NCBI RefSeq assembly: GCF_014650755.1
Contig: NZ_BMVO01000001.1
Location: 682,001 to 746,000, forward strand
Origin: Streptomyces chryseus
GTDB lineage: Bacteria > Actinomycetota > Actinomycetes > Streptomycetales > Streptomycetaceae
Length of the DNA stretch: 64,000 nt
Direction: 5' to 3'
Shown piece after piece: positions 7,785 to 16,076 of this stretch; position 1 is the first letter of the stretch, and every line of letters begins with the position of its first letter. The notes beneath the pieces are model-generated. The model had not been told where the DNA came from and ran no database searches. It worked only from the letters and a program-made list of their open reading frames with translations. Made by a program: the position numbers and the translations under genes.

Positions 7785-8411
7785 ATGATCGGAAGCGGCG
7801 CACCACAGTGGATCAACTCCCTCATGGACACTCTCGGGGCACCGGGCGCGGGCCTCGCCATCGCCCTGGAGAACCTGTTCCCGCCGCTGCCCAGTGAGGT
7901 GATCCTGCCGCTGGCCGGGTTCGCCGCCAGTACCGGACGGATGAGCCTGGTCGCCGCCCTGCTGTGGACCACGGCGGGCTCGGTCGTCGGCGCGCTCGCG
8001 CTGTACGGGGTGGGGGCGCTGCTGGGGCGCGAGCGGACCGTGGCGATCGCCTCCAAGCTGCCGCTGGTGAAGGTCGCCGACATCGAACGAACCGAGAAGT
8101 GGTTCGCTCGGCACGGCACCAAGGCGGTGTTCTTCGGGCGCATGATCCCGGTCTTCCGGAGCCTGATATCCGTTCCGGCGGGCGTCGAGCGCATGCCGCT
8201 GCGGGTGTTCCTCGGGCTCACCACGCTCGGCAGCGCGATCTGGAACACCGTCTTCGTCCTCGCCGGATACCTGCTGGGCGAGAACTGGCAGGACGTGACG
8301 GGTTACGTGTCCGCGTACTCGAAGGTGGTGCTCGTCGGGGCCGGGCTGGCGGTGCTCCTCTTCGTGGGCCGCCGGCTGCTCAGGCCGGGCGCGGGCCGGC
8401 GGCGCGGATGA
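7785..8411 (+). CDS. DedA family membrane protein
   Basis: 208-aa polytopic protein of the DedA/SNARE-associated family. The hallmark region ENLFPPLPSEVILPLAGF is near residues 29-46, and the FFGRMIPVFRSLISVPAG motif is near 117-134. In other bacteria DedA proteins act as lipid flippases for undecaprenyl phosphate or phosphatidylethanolamine and support envelope integrity. Four to five transmembrane helices are apparent. The ATG at 7785 lies 7 nt after TAGGGT (7772-7777) and lacks a Shine-Dalgarno, so leaderless translation is likely. Its 3' end runs 32 bp into the convergent HAD gene. Confidence 0.9.
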   Translation: MIGSGAPQWINSLMDTLGAPGAGLAIALENLFPPLPSEVILPLAGFAASTGRMSLVAALLWTTAGSVVGALALYGVGALLGRERTVAIASKLPLVKVADIERTEKWFARHGTKAVFFGRMIPVFRSLISVPAGVERMPLRVFLGLTTLGSAIWNTVFVLAGYLLGENWQDVTGYVSAYSKVVLVGAGLAVLLFVGRRLLRPGAGRRRG

Positions 8412-9219
8412 AGGACCGCAGGATCTCCTCGCCCGCCGCGACTCCGGCCTCCGGCAGCACGGTGACCCGCGGGGCCGTCCACCCCGTGTCGGCCAGCTCG
8501 CCGTGCCCCGGCCGCCAGCCCCGGTCCGCCGCCAGCAGCAGGTCCGCGTCGAGGAGGGAGTCGCCCGCGGCGAGGGTGAGTGTGGCGCCGGTGCGCCGGG
8601 CCACCTCGCGCACGGCCGCGCTCTTGGTGAGCGGTTTCGGTACGGCGTAGATCTTGCGGCCCTGGAGGGAGACGGTCCAGCCGCGCTCCCGAGCCCACTC
8701 CCCCAGCTCCTTGACCCATTCGTCGGGCAGCAGCGCGCGTTCGACGACCAGGTAGGCGAAGAGGTCCTCGGCGATCCGCTCCTTGAGCAGCCAGGCGGGG
8801 TCGGCGGCGGCGACCAGGTGCGCGCGGACCTCGGCCAGGGTGGCGCATTCGTCCGCGAGCCTGTTCGCCACCTGCGCCCGCCAGTCCGGGTCGGACACTC
8901 CGTCGACCAGGAGGTGGCCGCCGTTCGCGCAGATCGCGTAGCGGGGTGTGGGGATGGGGAGGCGGATGCGGTGGTACTGCTCGCGGGTGCGCGTGGTCGT
9001 CGGTACGAAGCAGGTCTCGGCGGCGAGCCGCCCCATCAGTTCGGCGGCGGCCTCGGTGACGTACGACAGCGGTTTGCTCTCGTACACCTCGACGCACAGC
9101 AGGCGCGGCGCCTGGGCGTCGGGCATGCGCAGGCCGAGCGCCGCGGTGGAGTAGATCAGGGTGCGGTCGAGGTCGCTGGCGACCAGGACGGGCGCGGGTC
9201 CGGGCACGGAGGTGGTCAC
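8380..9219 (-). CDS. HAD family hydrolase of the Ter-linked operon
   Basis: 279-aa haloacid dehalogenase-type phosphatase. Motif I is DLDRT (residues 16-20, nucleophile Asp16 and acid/base Asp18); the C-terminal GDSLLDADLL (about 238-247) supplies the Mg2+-binding acids. A cap domain of about 150 aa lies between them. It is the last gene of the operon with the PRTase-PELOTA fusion and overlaps it by 4 bp (GTGA), implying translational coupling. HAD phosphoesterases of this type are recurrent members of the predicted Ter-linked biosynthetic module, where they may dephosphorylate a nucleotide-like intermediate (inference). Its 3' end overlaps the DedA gene by 32 bp. Confidence 0.88.
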   Translation of the reverse strand: MTTSVPGPAPVLVASDLDRTLIYSTAALGLRMPDAQAPRLLCVEVYESKPLSYVTEAAAELMGRLAAETCFVPTTTRTREQYHRIRLPIPTPRYAICANGGHLLVDGVSDPDWRAQVANRLADECATLAEVRAHLVAAADPAWLLKERIAEDLFAYLVVERALLPDEWVKELGEWARERGWTVSLQGRKIYAVPKPLTKSAAVREVARRTGATLTLAAGDSLLDADLLLAADRGWRPGHGELADTGWTAPRVTVLPEAGVAAGEEILRSFIRAAGPRPA

Positions 9220-11759
9220 TTCGCTGCTACCGCCTTGCCGTCCGCGCCGGTGGCGCCGCGTGTGTACTGGGGGTGGATCAGGCCGACGCAGGTGTACGGG
9301 AGCCCGTCGACCTCCTCGACCGGGACGCCGCGCTGCTCCGCCAGGAGCCGTACGTGGTCGAGGTCGGCGCCCGCGTCGCGCTTGGCGAGGATCTTCCACG
9401 GCACGCGGCGCAGCAGGACGCGGGTGGTCTCGCCGACGCCGGGCTTGACCAGGTTCACGTCGTGGATGCCGTACTCCTCGCTGATCCGCTCGACGGCCGC
9501 CCAGCCCTCCCAGGTGGGAGCGCGGTCCGCCGACAGCAGTTCCTTGACGTCGGCGTCCGCGGCGGCCGCGACCTCGTCGAAGCGGGCGGCGACGGTGTCG
9601 AGGAAGAGGCCGGACACGTCGTCACCGGCGAGTTCGCGGTAGAACTTCGCCCCGTGGAAGTCGTCGGGGCCGACCAGGTCGGCGCGCAGGACCGTACGGG
9701 AGATCAGGCCCGAGACGGTGGAGTTGAGGCAGGCGGACGGGATGAGGAAGTCCTCGCGGGTGCCGTACGTCTTCACGCAGCCGCCGGGGTCGGCGAGGAC
9801 GGCGATCTCCGGGTCGAAGCCGCGGACACCGGTCCTGGCGGCGAAGTCGTCGAGCGCCTGGGCGAGTTCGCGGGTGATCGCGCCCTTGCCCGTCCAGCCG
9901 TCGACGAACACGACGTCGGCCGGGTCGTGGTGCGCGGCGAGCCAGCGCAGCGCGGTCTCGTCGATGCCGCGGCCCCGGACGATGGACACGGCGTAGTGCG
10001 GGAGGTCGAGCCCGTGCCGGTGCCGGGCGTAGCGCCGCATCAGTACGCCGACGGGGGTGCCGGCGCGGGCCAGGGAGACCAGCACGGGGCGTGGCGAGCG
10101 TTCGGCGAGGACGGTGTCGGTGACGGTGGCGACGGCCTGGGCGATGCGGGCGGCCGAGGTCTCCAGGGCCGCCTTGAAGAGCTGCTGGTACTGGGCGCTC
10201 GGCTGGTACTCGACGGGCAGCGACTCGGCGTAGTGCGCGCCGCCGCTCTGGATCGCCTCCTCGCGCTCCTCCGTCGGGGCCTCCAGCTCGACGTCCGAGA
10301 GGTCCTGGAGGAGCCAGCCGACGTCCTCGGGCGCGTAGGAGGAGAAGGCGGGGCCGCGAAGGGGCTCGGGCATGGGCGGCTCCTGCCGTAGAGGGGGTTG
10401 CTCGGGTACGTCGTCGGACGCGCCTGGCGCACCGGGTATGTACGAGGGGACGACCGCGAGCACGACGTGCCCGGTGTGGGCGGCGAGCGCCGCGAGCAGG
10501 CCGTCGGGTGCGTGCAGCGCGGGGGTGTCGGCGGCGGAGTCGACCACGGCGACGACGGCGTCGAAACCGGCGCCGGCGACGTTGTAGGCGTACCGCGTGC
10601 CGGGGCCGTCGGCGGGGTCGTCGTGCGCGGGGAAGACGAGGCGCGTGCGTATCGCGTATCCGGGGTCGTCCACGGCGAGCACGGGCGAGCGGGTGGTGGT
10701 CGAGTACCGCACCTCGGCGTCGAGGCGCTCCTCCAGCGCGGTGGCGAGGCGCAGCGGCGCGTACATCAGCTCCTCGCAGCCGAGGACCAGTACGCGGCGG
10801 GCGCCTGGCGGCAGCGCCTCGGCGACGCGGTCCGCCATGCCGGGCAGCGCGGCCTCCAGTGCGTCCCGGTGCGCGGGCGCGAAGCCGTGGCGCCCTCCGT
10901 CGGGGACCCCCGCCGGCCAGCCCAGCTCGACGCGGACGGCCCCGGTCACGGTGCCGGCGGGCGCCTCGCCGGCCGTCGCCGGCCGCGTGGCTTGCGCGGG
11001 CGCGCTCCTTTGCTCCCGGCCCGGGGTCGCGTCGTAGCGGTTCACCAGGGCCTGGCCCTTCGCCAGGACGTCCTCGGGCAGGCGGACGGTGCCCGAGGCC
11101 ATGGCGATCAGGTCGACCCGGGCGCCGATCTCGCGGGCGAACTCCTCCAGCCGCCCCCGGTCCCGCGCCGAGCGCATGTCGACCAGGGCCACGATCACGT
11201 ACCGCTCGCGCGGGTAGCGCGCGTGCAGGTCGCGGACGGTGTTGAGCACCGTGTTGCCGGTGGAGAACTCGTCGTCGACCAGGACCAGCGGCCCCTCGCC
11301 GGCCAGCAGCGCGGGGTCCTCGGGCAGCAGCAGGTGGGAGGTGGCGTGCGAGTGGGACTCCTCGAAGCCGCCGGCCGCCTCGACGCCGTCGACCGGGCGG
11401 CGCGTCGAGTGCAGGTACGGTGCCACGCCGACGCCGTCGGCCACCGCGTGGCCGAGGCCGGTCGCCGTCTCGGCGTACCCGAGGACGACCGCGCGTGCGG
11501 CGGCCTCGTCGCCCAGCAGCTCGCGCACGCGCTCGCCGAGTGCGAAGCCCGCCCCGTACACCCGCGACGGCAGCTGCGGCACATGCTTGCCCAGCACGTT
11601 CGACACCAGCAGATGGGCCCGCTTGGGGTTGCGGCGCAGGGCCAGTCCCAGCAGATCCCGCAGCCCGCCCGGCCCCTGGTCCCCGCCGTCACCGACGAGT
11701 TCGACGCCGAGCCGCTCCGCGACCCACGATCCCGACCACACCACGTCCTCGGTCCCCAT
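9216..11759 (-). CDS. Multidomain phosphoribosyltransferase-TRSP-StiP-PELOTA protein
   Basis: 847-aa fusion. Residues about 1-245 are an orphan phosphoribosyltransferase with a PRPP loop VDDEFSTGNT at 161-170. Residues about 285-430 match the TRSP module that follows such PRTases. From about 470 to 760 is the StiP/PRTase_1 domain with a second PRPP-loop-like VFVDGWTGKGA near 630. The last 80 residues (from about 760) resemble a PELOTA-type RNA-binding domain. These domains are known from tellurite/stress loci, often as two genes; here they are one polypeptide. Role: inferred synthesis of a ribosylated metabolite or RNA-linked modification during stress. It begins 1 bp after the aldolase gene and overlaps the HAD gene by 4 bp. 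Confidence 0.85.
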   Translation of the reverse strand: MGTEDVVWSGSWVAERLGVELVGDGGDQGPGGLRDLLGLALRRNPKRAHLLVSNVLGKHVPQLPSRVYGAGFALGERVRELLGDEAAARAVVLGYAETATGLGHAVADGVGVAPYLHSTRRPVDGVEAAGGFEESHSHATSHLLLPEDPALLAGEGPLVLVDDEFSTGNTVLNTVRDLHARYPRERYVIVALVDMRSARDRGRLEEFAREIGARVDLIAMASGTVRLPEDVLAKGQALVNRYDATPGREQRSAPAQATRPATAGEAPAGTVTGAVRVELGWPAGVPDGGRHGFAPAHRDALEAALPGMADRVAEALPPGARRVLVLGCEELMYAPLRLATALEERLDAEVRYSTTTRSPVLAVDDPGYAIRTRLVFPAHDDPADGPGTRYAYNVAGAGFDAVVAVVDSAADTPALHAPDGLLAALAAHTGHVVLAVVPSYIPGAPGASDDVPEQPPLRQEPPMPEPLRGPAFSSYAPEDVGWLLQDLSDVELEAPTEEREEAIQSGGAHYAESLPVEYQPSAQYQQLFKAALETSAARIAQAVATVTDTVLAERSPRPVLVSLARAGTPVGVLMRRYARHRHGLDLPHYAVSIVRGRGIDETALRWLAAHHDPADVVFVDGWTGKGAITRELAQALDDFAARTGVRGFDPEIAVLADPGGCVKTYGTREDFLIPSACLNSTVSGLISRTVLRADLVGPDDFHGAKFYRELAGDDVSGLFLDTVAARFDEVAAAADADVKELLSADRAPTWEGWAAVERISEEYGIHDVNLVKPGVGETTRVLLRRVPWKILAKRDAGADLDHVRLLAEQRGVPVEEVDGLPYTCVGLIHPQYTRGATGADGKAVAAK

Positions 11760-11760
11760 C

Positions 11761-12921
11761 TCAGTCCGGTATCCCCGCTGTCAGCAGCTCCACGAAGCCG
11801 ACGTCCTCACGCGCCACGCCGAACACCTCGGCGCGCAGCATGGTGCGCTCCGCCCAGGCACGGTGCGGCTTCACTTCGTTCATCTTGTTCGTATACGCGG
11901 AACGCATCACTCCGCCACCGTCGCGCTCCGGTCGCAGGATGTCCTGCGCGTCGCTGAACTCCTCGCGGCTGACCACCGACAGCGCGTGGACGGGCAGCAC
12001 GTGGGAGGGGTGGATGCAGGTCTTGCCGAGCAGGCCGTTCGCGCGGTCGAGCGCGATCTCGCGCAGCAGACCGTCCATGTCGTGCTCGATGAGCGACGCG
12101 CGCAGCGCCTCCGCCTGCCCCATGAAGGGGCTGCGGCGCAGCTGCGGCTTGAACATCCGCTCCTGGACGCGGAAGTACTCCCACACCGGGCCGGTGATGG
12201 TGAAGCCCGTGCCGTCCGAGCGCCCCAGCACGTTCACCACGTCGGCGATGACACCGGCGACGATCTGCACGTCGTACGCCGTCATGTCGGGCGCCCTGCG
12301 CAGCCCGTACGCCGAGCAGAAGTCCGTGACGCCCAGGCGCAGGGCCAGGACCCGGTCGCGGTACTTGTCGACGGTGCGGGCGATGCCCCGGAGGGTCTCG
12401 GCGCGGGTCTCCAGGTGGAGCAGTTGCGGCGACTCGAGCACGGGCATCGCGAAGAGGCGTTGGCCGCTCGCCGCCTCGGCGGCGGTGAGCGCTTCGAGGA
12501 AGGCGACGCCGCGTTCCTCGGTGAACTTCGGCAGTACGAATCCGGACAGCAGCCGGGCCGAGGGCCCGAGCCGGTGCACCAGGTCGGAAATCTGTGCGGG
12601 CTCGCGGACCCGGACGAACAGCAGCGGCTGTTCTCCGCCGCGCGCGTCGAGCTCCGCGAACTGCCGGACGAGGTTCTCCTCGGCGCCGGGGACTTCCCCG
12701 TCGTCGATGGAATCCTCCAGGCAGAGCACCATGGAGACGACCCCTCGCCCCGCCTGCTTGGCCACGTCGTCGGCGAGCCGCGGCCGGGTGGCCGGGCTGT
12801 AGAGCGTGGCGCCGAGGGCGGCGGAGAGCGTACGGGCCGGGGACCCGGCGTCGAACACGACCGGCTCCTGGTGGAACAGGTTCTCCCGGACAGTGGGCGG
12901 GATATGCCCGAAATGACGCAT
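11761..12921 (-). CDS. HpcH/HpaI aldolase / citrate lyase (CitE)-like protein
   Basis: 386-aa TIM-barrel protein related to CitE and HpcH aldolases, which cleave or form C-C bonds in acyl-CoA or keto-acid substrates using Mg2+. The metal-binding acids are likely in LCLEDSIDD and the later Asp/Glu of the barrel; KTCIHPSHV near the C terminus is typical of CitE-like proteins. It is the first gene of the three-gene minus-strand operon with the PRTase fusion and the HAD hydrolase. I chose the ATG at 12921 (GGGGGGA upstream); an earlier in-frame ATG at 13005 lacks support. CitE-like genes are regular partners in the predicted Ter-associated module. Confidence 0.88.
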   Translation of the reverse strand: MRHFGHIPPTVRENLFHQEPVVFDAGSPARTLSAALGATLYSPATRPRLADDVAKQAGRGVVSMVLCLEDSIDDGEVPGAEENLVRQFAELDARGGEQPLLFVRVREPAQISDLVHRLGPSARLLSGFVLPKFTEERGVAFLEALTAAEAASGQRLFAMPVLESPQLLHLETRAETLRGIARTVDKYRDRVLALRLGVTDFCSAYGLRRAPDMTAYDVQIVAGVIADVVNVLGRSDGTGFTITGPVWEYFRVQERMFKPQLRRSPFMGQAEALRASLIEHDMDGLLREIALDRANGLLGKTCIHPSHVLPVHALSVVSREEFSDAQDILRPERDGGGVMRSAYTNKMNEVKPHRAWAERTMLRAEVFGVAREDVGFVELLTAGIPD

Positions 12922-13006
12922 GATAATCCCCCCGTGCTGCCGTGTCGGCCCATCGTTGTATGGCCGGTAATAGTACGTAGGGACGGTGTCAAGAGTTCCC
13001 TGCATC

Positions 13007-13033
13007 CGTGAATTTCAGGTTACCCACGTGAAT
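13007..13033. promoter_or_regulatory. Direct repeat CGTGAAT in the divergent Ter promoter region
   Basis: Two perfect CGTGAAT copies (13007-13013 and 13027-13033) spaced 20 bp start to start lie in the AT-richer 167-bp gap between the divergent aldolase operon and terD-like gene. Two helical turns of spacing suit a dimeric regulator. Binding is inferred. Confidence 0.35.
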
Positions 13034-13088
13034 CCATTTATGCGGCTGAGCACCCCCGCGTTGTAGGGGTGAGCCCCGGGGAGGCAGG

Positions 13089-13931
13089 ATGACAGGCATG
13101 ACGCACGCCATGCTGAAGGGCTCGAACGTCCCGCTCGAAGCCACGGCCGTGAGGGCTGTGCTCCGCTGGACCCCCGGCTCCGACGTGCCCGAAGTGGATG
13201 CCTCGGCGCTGCTGCTCGGCGTCGACCGGCGCGTACGCTCCGACGAGGACTTCGTCTTCTACAACCAGCCCCGCCATCCCTCGGGCCTGGTGCGCAGCCT
13301 GGGCAAGAAGCGGCTGCCCGACGGGGTCACCGACTCGGTGCAGACGGACCTCGCGGCGCTGGAACCGGCCGTGGACCGGGTCCTGATCGTCGCCTCCACC
13401 GACGACGTGCCGTTCGAGCGCGTCCGCGACCTGCGCATCGAGGTGTACGACGCCACCGCGGCCGGGGGCGCCGAGCCGCTCGCGTACTTCGAGGTCAGGC
13501 CCGAGACGGGGGCGGAGACCGCGCTGATCTGCGGCGAGCTGTACCGGCGGGGCGAGGGCTGGAAGTTCCGGGCGCTGGGCGAGGGCTACTCCAACGGGCT
13601 GATCGGGCTGGCGACGGACCACGGGATCTCCGTGGACGAGACGGACGAGGCCGAAAGGGCCGACAGGGCCGGCGAGGCCGCCGCCTCCCCCGCTCCCCCG
13701 GCGGTGGCTCCGGCGGACGCCACGCAGCCCATGCAGCCCGGGTACGGGTACCCGCAGCAGGGCTCCGACAGCCCGGCGCAGGGGGCGCCCGCGCCCGCGT
13801 ACGGGTTCCCCCAGTCCGCGTCGACCCAGCCGGCGTACGGCTACCCGCAGCCGGCGGCGGCCGCCGCCTTCGCCCCGGACCCGAACTTCCGGCTGCCTCC
13901 GCAGGGGCCGCAGTTCGTACGCGCCCAGTAG
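13089..13931 (+). CDS. TerD family protein with Pro/Tyr/Gln-rich C-terminal tail
   Basis: 280-aa protein. Residues about 4-182 form a TerD domain, recognisable from DASALL, FVFYNQP and GEGWKFRALGEGYSNGL, which are the calcium-binding and core motifs of the tellurium-resistance/stress family. The remaining 100 residues are low complexity, with repeated GYGYPQ, AYGFPQ and AYGYPQ units, a sequence type that often drives phase separation or binds WW/SH3-like partners. Compared with the two shorter TerD paralogues in this window (191 aa) the calcium loop is altered (SGLVRS rather than EGSVEHTGD). ATG at 13089 with GGGAGG upstream. Divergent from the aldolase-PRTase-HAD operon. Confidence 0.88.
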   Translation: MTGMTHAMLKGSNVPLEATAVRAVLRWTPGSDVPEVDASALLLGVDRRVRSDEDFVFYNQPRHPSGLVRSLGKKRLPDGVTDSVQTDLAALEPAVDRVLIVASTDDVPFERVRDLRIEVYDATAAGGAEPLAYFEVRPETGAETALICGELYRRGEGWKFRALGEGYSNGLIGLATDHGISVDETDEAERADRAGEAAASPAPPAVAPADATQPMQPGYGYPQQGSDSPAQGAPAPAYGFPQSASTQPAYGYPQPAAAAAFAPDPNFRLPPQGPQFVRAQ

Positions 13932-13955
13932 GACGGTAGCCCAGTAGGACGGTAG
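13924..13955 (+). repeat. 16-bp tandem duplication spanning the terD-like stop codon
   Basis: CCCAGTAGGACGGTAG occurs twice head to tail (13924-13939, 13940-13955), followed by a partial third unit. The first copy carries the TAG stop codon. Confidence 0.9.
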
Positions 13956-13959
13956 GACG

Positions 13960-13983
13960 GTGCCCGGCGGGCACGCCGGGCAC
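13960..13983. terminator. Hairpin between convergent terD-like and TerA-like genes
   Basis: Perfect 9-bp arms GTGCCCGGC (13960-13968) and GCCGGGCAC (13975-13983) with a 6-nt loop, positioned in the 70-bp gap between two convergent genes. Confidence 0.65.
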
Positions 13984-14001
13984 GCGCCGGGGCCCCGCCG
14001 G

Positions 14002-14742
14002 TCAGGTCCTGGTCTTGTAGCCGCGCCCCCACTGCAGGCCCCAGCCGTACAGGCGGTCGAGTTCCGCCTGGAAGCCGTAGACGAACTTCACCTCGCGGCG
14101 CACGATCAGGTCGCCCTTGACGTTCTCCAGGGTGAACACGGCGCACGAGCGCGCCTGCGGGGCCCGCTCGTCCAGCTCGATCTCGATCCGCGGGCCGTTG
14201 CCCGGGAAGAGCGTCACCACGGCGTGCGTACGGTCGAAGGCCGGTGTCTGGTCGTAGATGTAGACGAAGACCAGCAGGCGCTTGATCTCCTCGCGGTGGT
14301 CGAGGTTCACATAGATCGTCTCGCCCGACGGAGCGCCGAACCGGTCGTCGCCGCTGAGCTTGACGTACGGCGGCGCGTTCAGGCTCCCGAAGAAGCCGCC
14401 CAGCGGCTGTACGACGCCCTTCGTGCCGTCCACCAGCTCGTAGAGGCACCCCAGGTCGAGGTCCACGTTGACCACGCCCTGGGTGTGCGCCTGCACCAGC
14501 TCCGGCTGGAAGAACTTGAACGGGCTGCGCAACAGGCTGTCGCCGCGCCGCCGCTTGCCCCCGATGTCCGACGTGCGCATCCGCCACGACAGGTTGACGC
14601 GCAGGTTGCCAGTGGTGGCGCCCTGCTTGGTGAGCGATACGGACGGATTCCGCTTGGTCAGCTCGATCGCGTTGCTCGCGGCGTTGCCGGACGCGAACTG
14701 ATCGGCCGCCCTGTCCCGCCGCAGGCCGTCCCAGATGGTCAT
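14002..14742 (-). CDS. TerA/TerD-superfamily tellurium resistance protein
   Basis: 246-aa member of the TerD superfamily closest in layout to TerA-type proteins. It lacks the short calcium loop of TerD but has the core strands (VNVDLDLGCLYELVDG, FGAPSGETIYVNLDHREEIK, LLVFVYIYDQTPAFDRT) and a C-terminal KFVYGFQAELDRLYGWGLQW segment. Presumed cytoplasmic stress protein acting with the TerC membrane protein. I chose the ATG at 14742 because a G-rich ribosome-binding site lies 5 nt upstream; an ATG at 14808 would add 22 Gly/Asp-rich residues. It follows the TerC gene but is separated from it by a strong terminator. Confidence 0.85.
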   Translation of the reverse strand: MTIWDGLRRDRAADQFASGNAASNAIELTKRNPSVSLTKQGATTGNLRVNLSWRMRTSDIGGKRRRGDSLLRSPFKFFQPELVQAHTQGVVNVDLDLGCLYELVDGTKGVVQPLGGFFGSLNAPPYVKLSGDDRFGAPSGETIYVNLDHREEIKRLLVFVYIYDQTPAFDRTHAVVTLFPGNGPRIEIELDERAPQARSCAVFTLENVKGDLIVRREVKFVYGFQAELDRLYGWGLQWGRGYKTRT

Positions 14743-14812
14743 TGCGCCCCCACCCCCAGGGTGTCTCTCGTACCCGTCCCCGCCGGTGTCCGCCGGGTCG
14801 ACGGACATGCGA

Positions 14813-14850
14813 CGGGGCGGTCACGAGGCCGACGCCTCGTGACCGCCCCG
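14813..14850 (-). terminator. Terminator after TerC/DUF475 gene
   Basis: 17-bp perfect inverted repeat (14813-14829 and 14834-14850) with a CGAC loop, 28 bp beyond the stop codon of the minus-strand TerC gene. Confidence 0.85.
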
Positions 14851-14878
14851 CTCAGAGCGTTCCTCAATCCCTACGGGG

Positions 14879-16027
14879 TCACACCCCGGACCGGACCTCA
14901 GTCTTGTCGCCCGAGGACGGCCCGTCGCCGCCCTCGGCCGCCGCGAGCCGCTTGTTGCGGCGGATCGAGGACAGGAACGAGGCGGCGATCAGGAGGACAC
15001 CGACCAGGCCGGTGATGAGCTCACTGATCTCGTGCTCGATCGTGATCAGCAGGATGACCGCGAGCGCGCCGATCGCGTAGTGCGCGCCGTGCTCCAGGTA
15101 GACGTAGTCGTCGAGGGTGCCCTGGCGGACCAGGTAGACCGTCAGCGACCGTACGTACATCGCGCCGATGCCGAGGCCGAGCGCCATCCAGAAGATGTGG
15201 TTCGTGATGGCGAAGGCACCGATGACACCGTCGAACGAGAACGAGGCGTCGAGGACTTCCAGGTAGAGGAAGAGGAAGAACGCGGCCTTGCCGGCCAGGC
15301 CGACGACCGACGGGTCCTTGCCCTGCGCCTTGGCCTTCTCCTCCTCCTCGTGCTCGCGTTCCTCTTCTTCCTCGATCTTGTTCTCGAAGTGGCTGGAGAG
15401 ACCGCCGACGACGAGGTACGTGATCAGACCGGCGACGCCGGAGAGCAGCACCGTGGCCGACTTGTCCTGATATCCCGAGCTGGTGTGGGCGTGCGTCGCG
15501 AAGGTCATGGCCGTGCCCAGCAGAACGATGAGCGCGATGCAGACCGACAGCATGTCGACCTTGCCGAGCTTGGCCAGCGGACGCTCGAGCCAGCCGAGCC
15601 ACTTGATGTCCCGGTCCTCGAAGATGAAGTCCAGGAAGATCATGAGCAGGAACATGCCGCCGAAGGCCGCGATCGCCGGGTGGGCGTCCGTGACCAGGGC
15701 TTCGTACTGCTCCGGGTTGTCCATCGCGAGCTGAATCGCCTCGATGGGACCGACCTTGGCACTGATCGCGACGATGGCGACAGGGAAGACCAGCCGCATA
15801 CCGAAGACGGCGATCAGGATGCCGATCGTGAGGAAGATCTTCTGCCAGAAGGCATTCATCTTCTTCAGGATTCCGGCGTTGACGACCGCGTTGTCGAAGG
15901 ACAGTGAGATTTCGAGGATCGACAGGATCAGTACGACCCCGAACGCCTCCCACCCCCACTGCCAGGCGGCGAAAGCCAGTCCGAGTGCCGTGACGGCAAA
16001 CGACCAGCCGAAGGTTTTCAGAACCAC
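14879..16027 (-). CDS. TerC-like integral membrane protein (DUF475)
   Basis: 382-aa polytopic protein of the DUF475/TerC group. Two signature membrane motifs with acidic residues are visible: EISLSFDNAVVNA (39-51) and ASFSFDGVIGAF in the second half, in line with metal-ion transport or metalation roles proposed for TerC proteins (manganese homeostasis in other bacteria). About nine hydrophobic segments occur. A Glu-rich cytoplasmic loop (about residues 218-237, nearly all Glu, Arg, Lys) separates the halves. GTG start at 16027. It probably docks TerD-type proteins at the membrane, as proposed for Ter complexes. Confidence 0.92.
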   Translation of the reverse strand: MVLKTFGWSFAVTALGLAFAAWQWGWEAFGVVLILSILEISLSFDNAVVNAGILKKMNAFWQKIFLTIGILIAVFGMRLVFPVAIVAISAKVGPIEAIQLAMDNPEQYEALVTDAHPAIAAFGGMFLLMIFLDFIFEDRDIKWLGWLERPLAKLGKVDMLSVCIALIVLLGTAMTFATHAHTSSGYQDKSATVLLSGVAGLITYLVVGGLSSHFENKIEEEEEREHEEEEKAKAQGKDPSVVGLAGKAAFFLFLYLEVLDASFSFDGVIGAFAITNHIFWMALGLGIGAMYVRSLTVYLVRQGTLDDYVYLEHGAHYAIGALAVILLITIEHEISELITGLVGVLLIAASFLSSIRRNKRLAAAEGGDGPSSGDKTEVRSGV

Positions 16028-16076
16028 TGGCTACCCCATCGTGTAAGTACGGGTCTCCCCCGCGCCGTGCGCGGCT

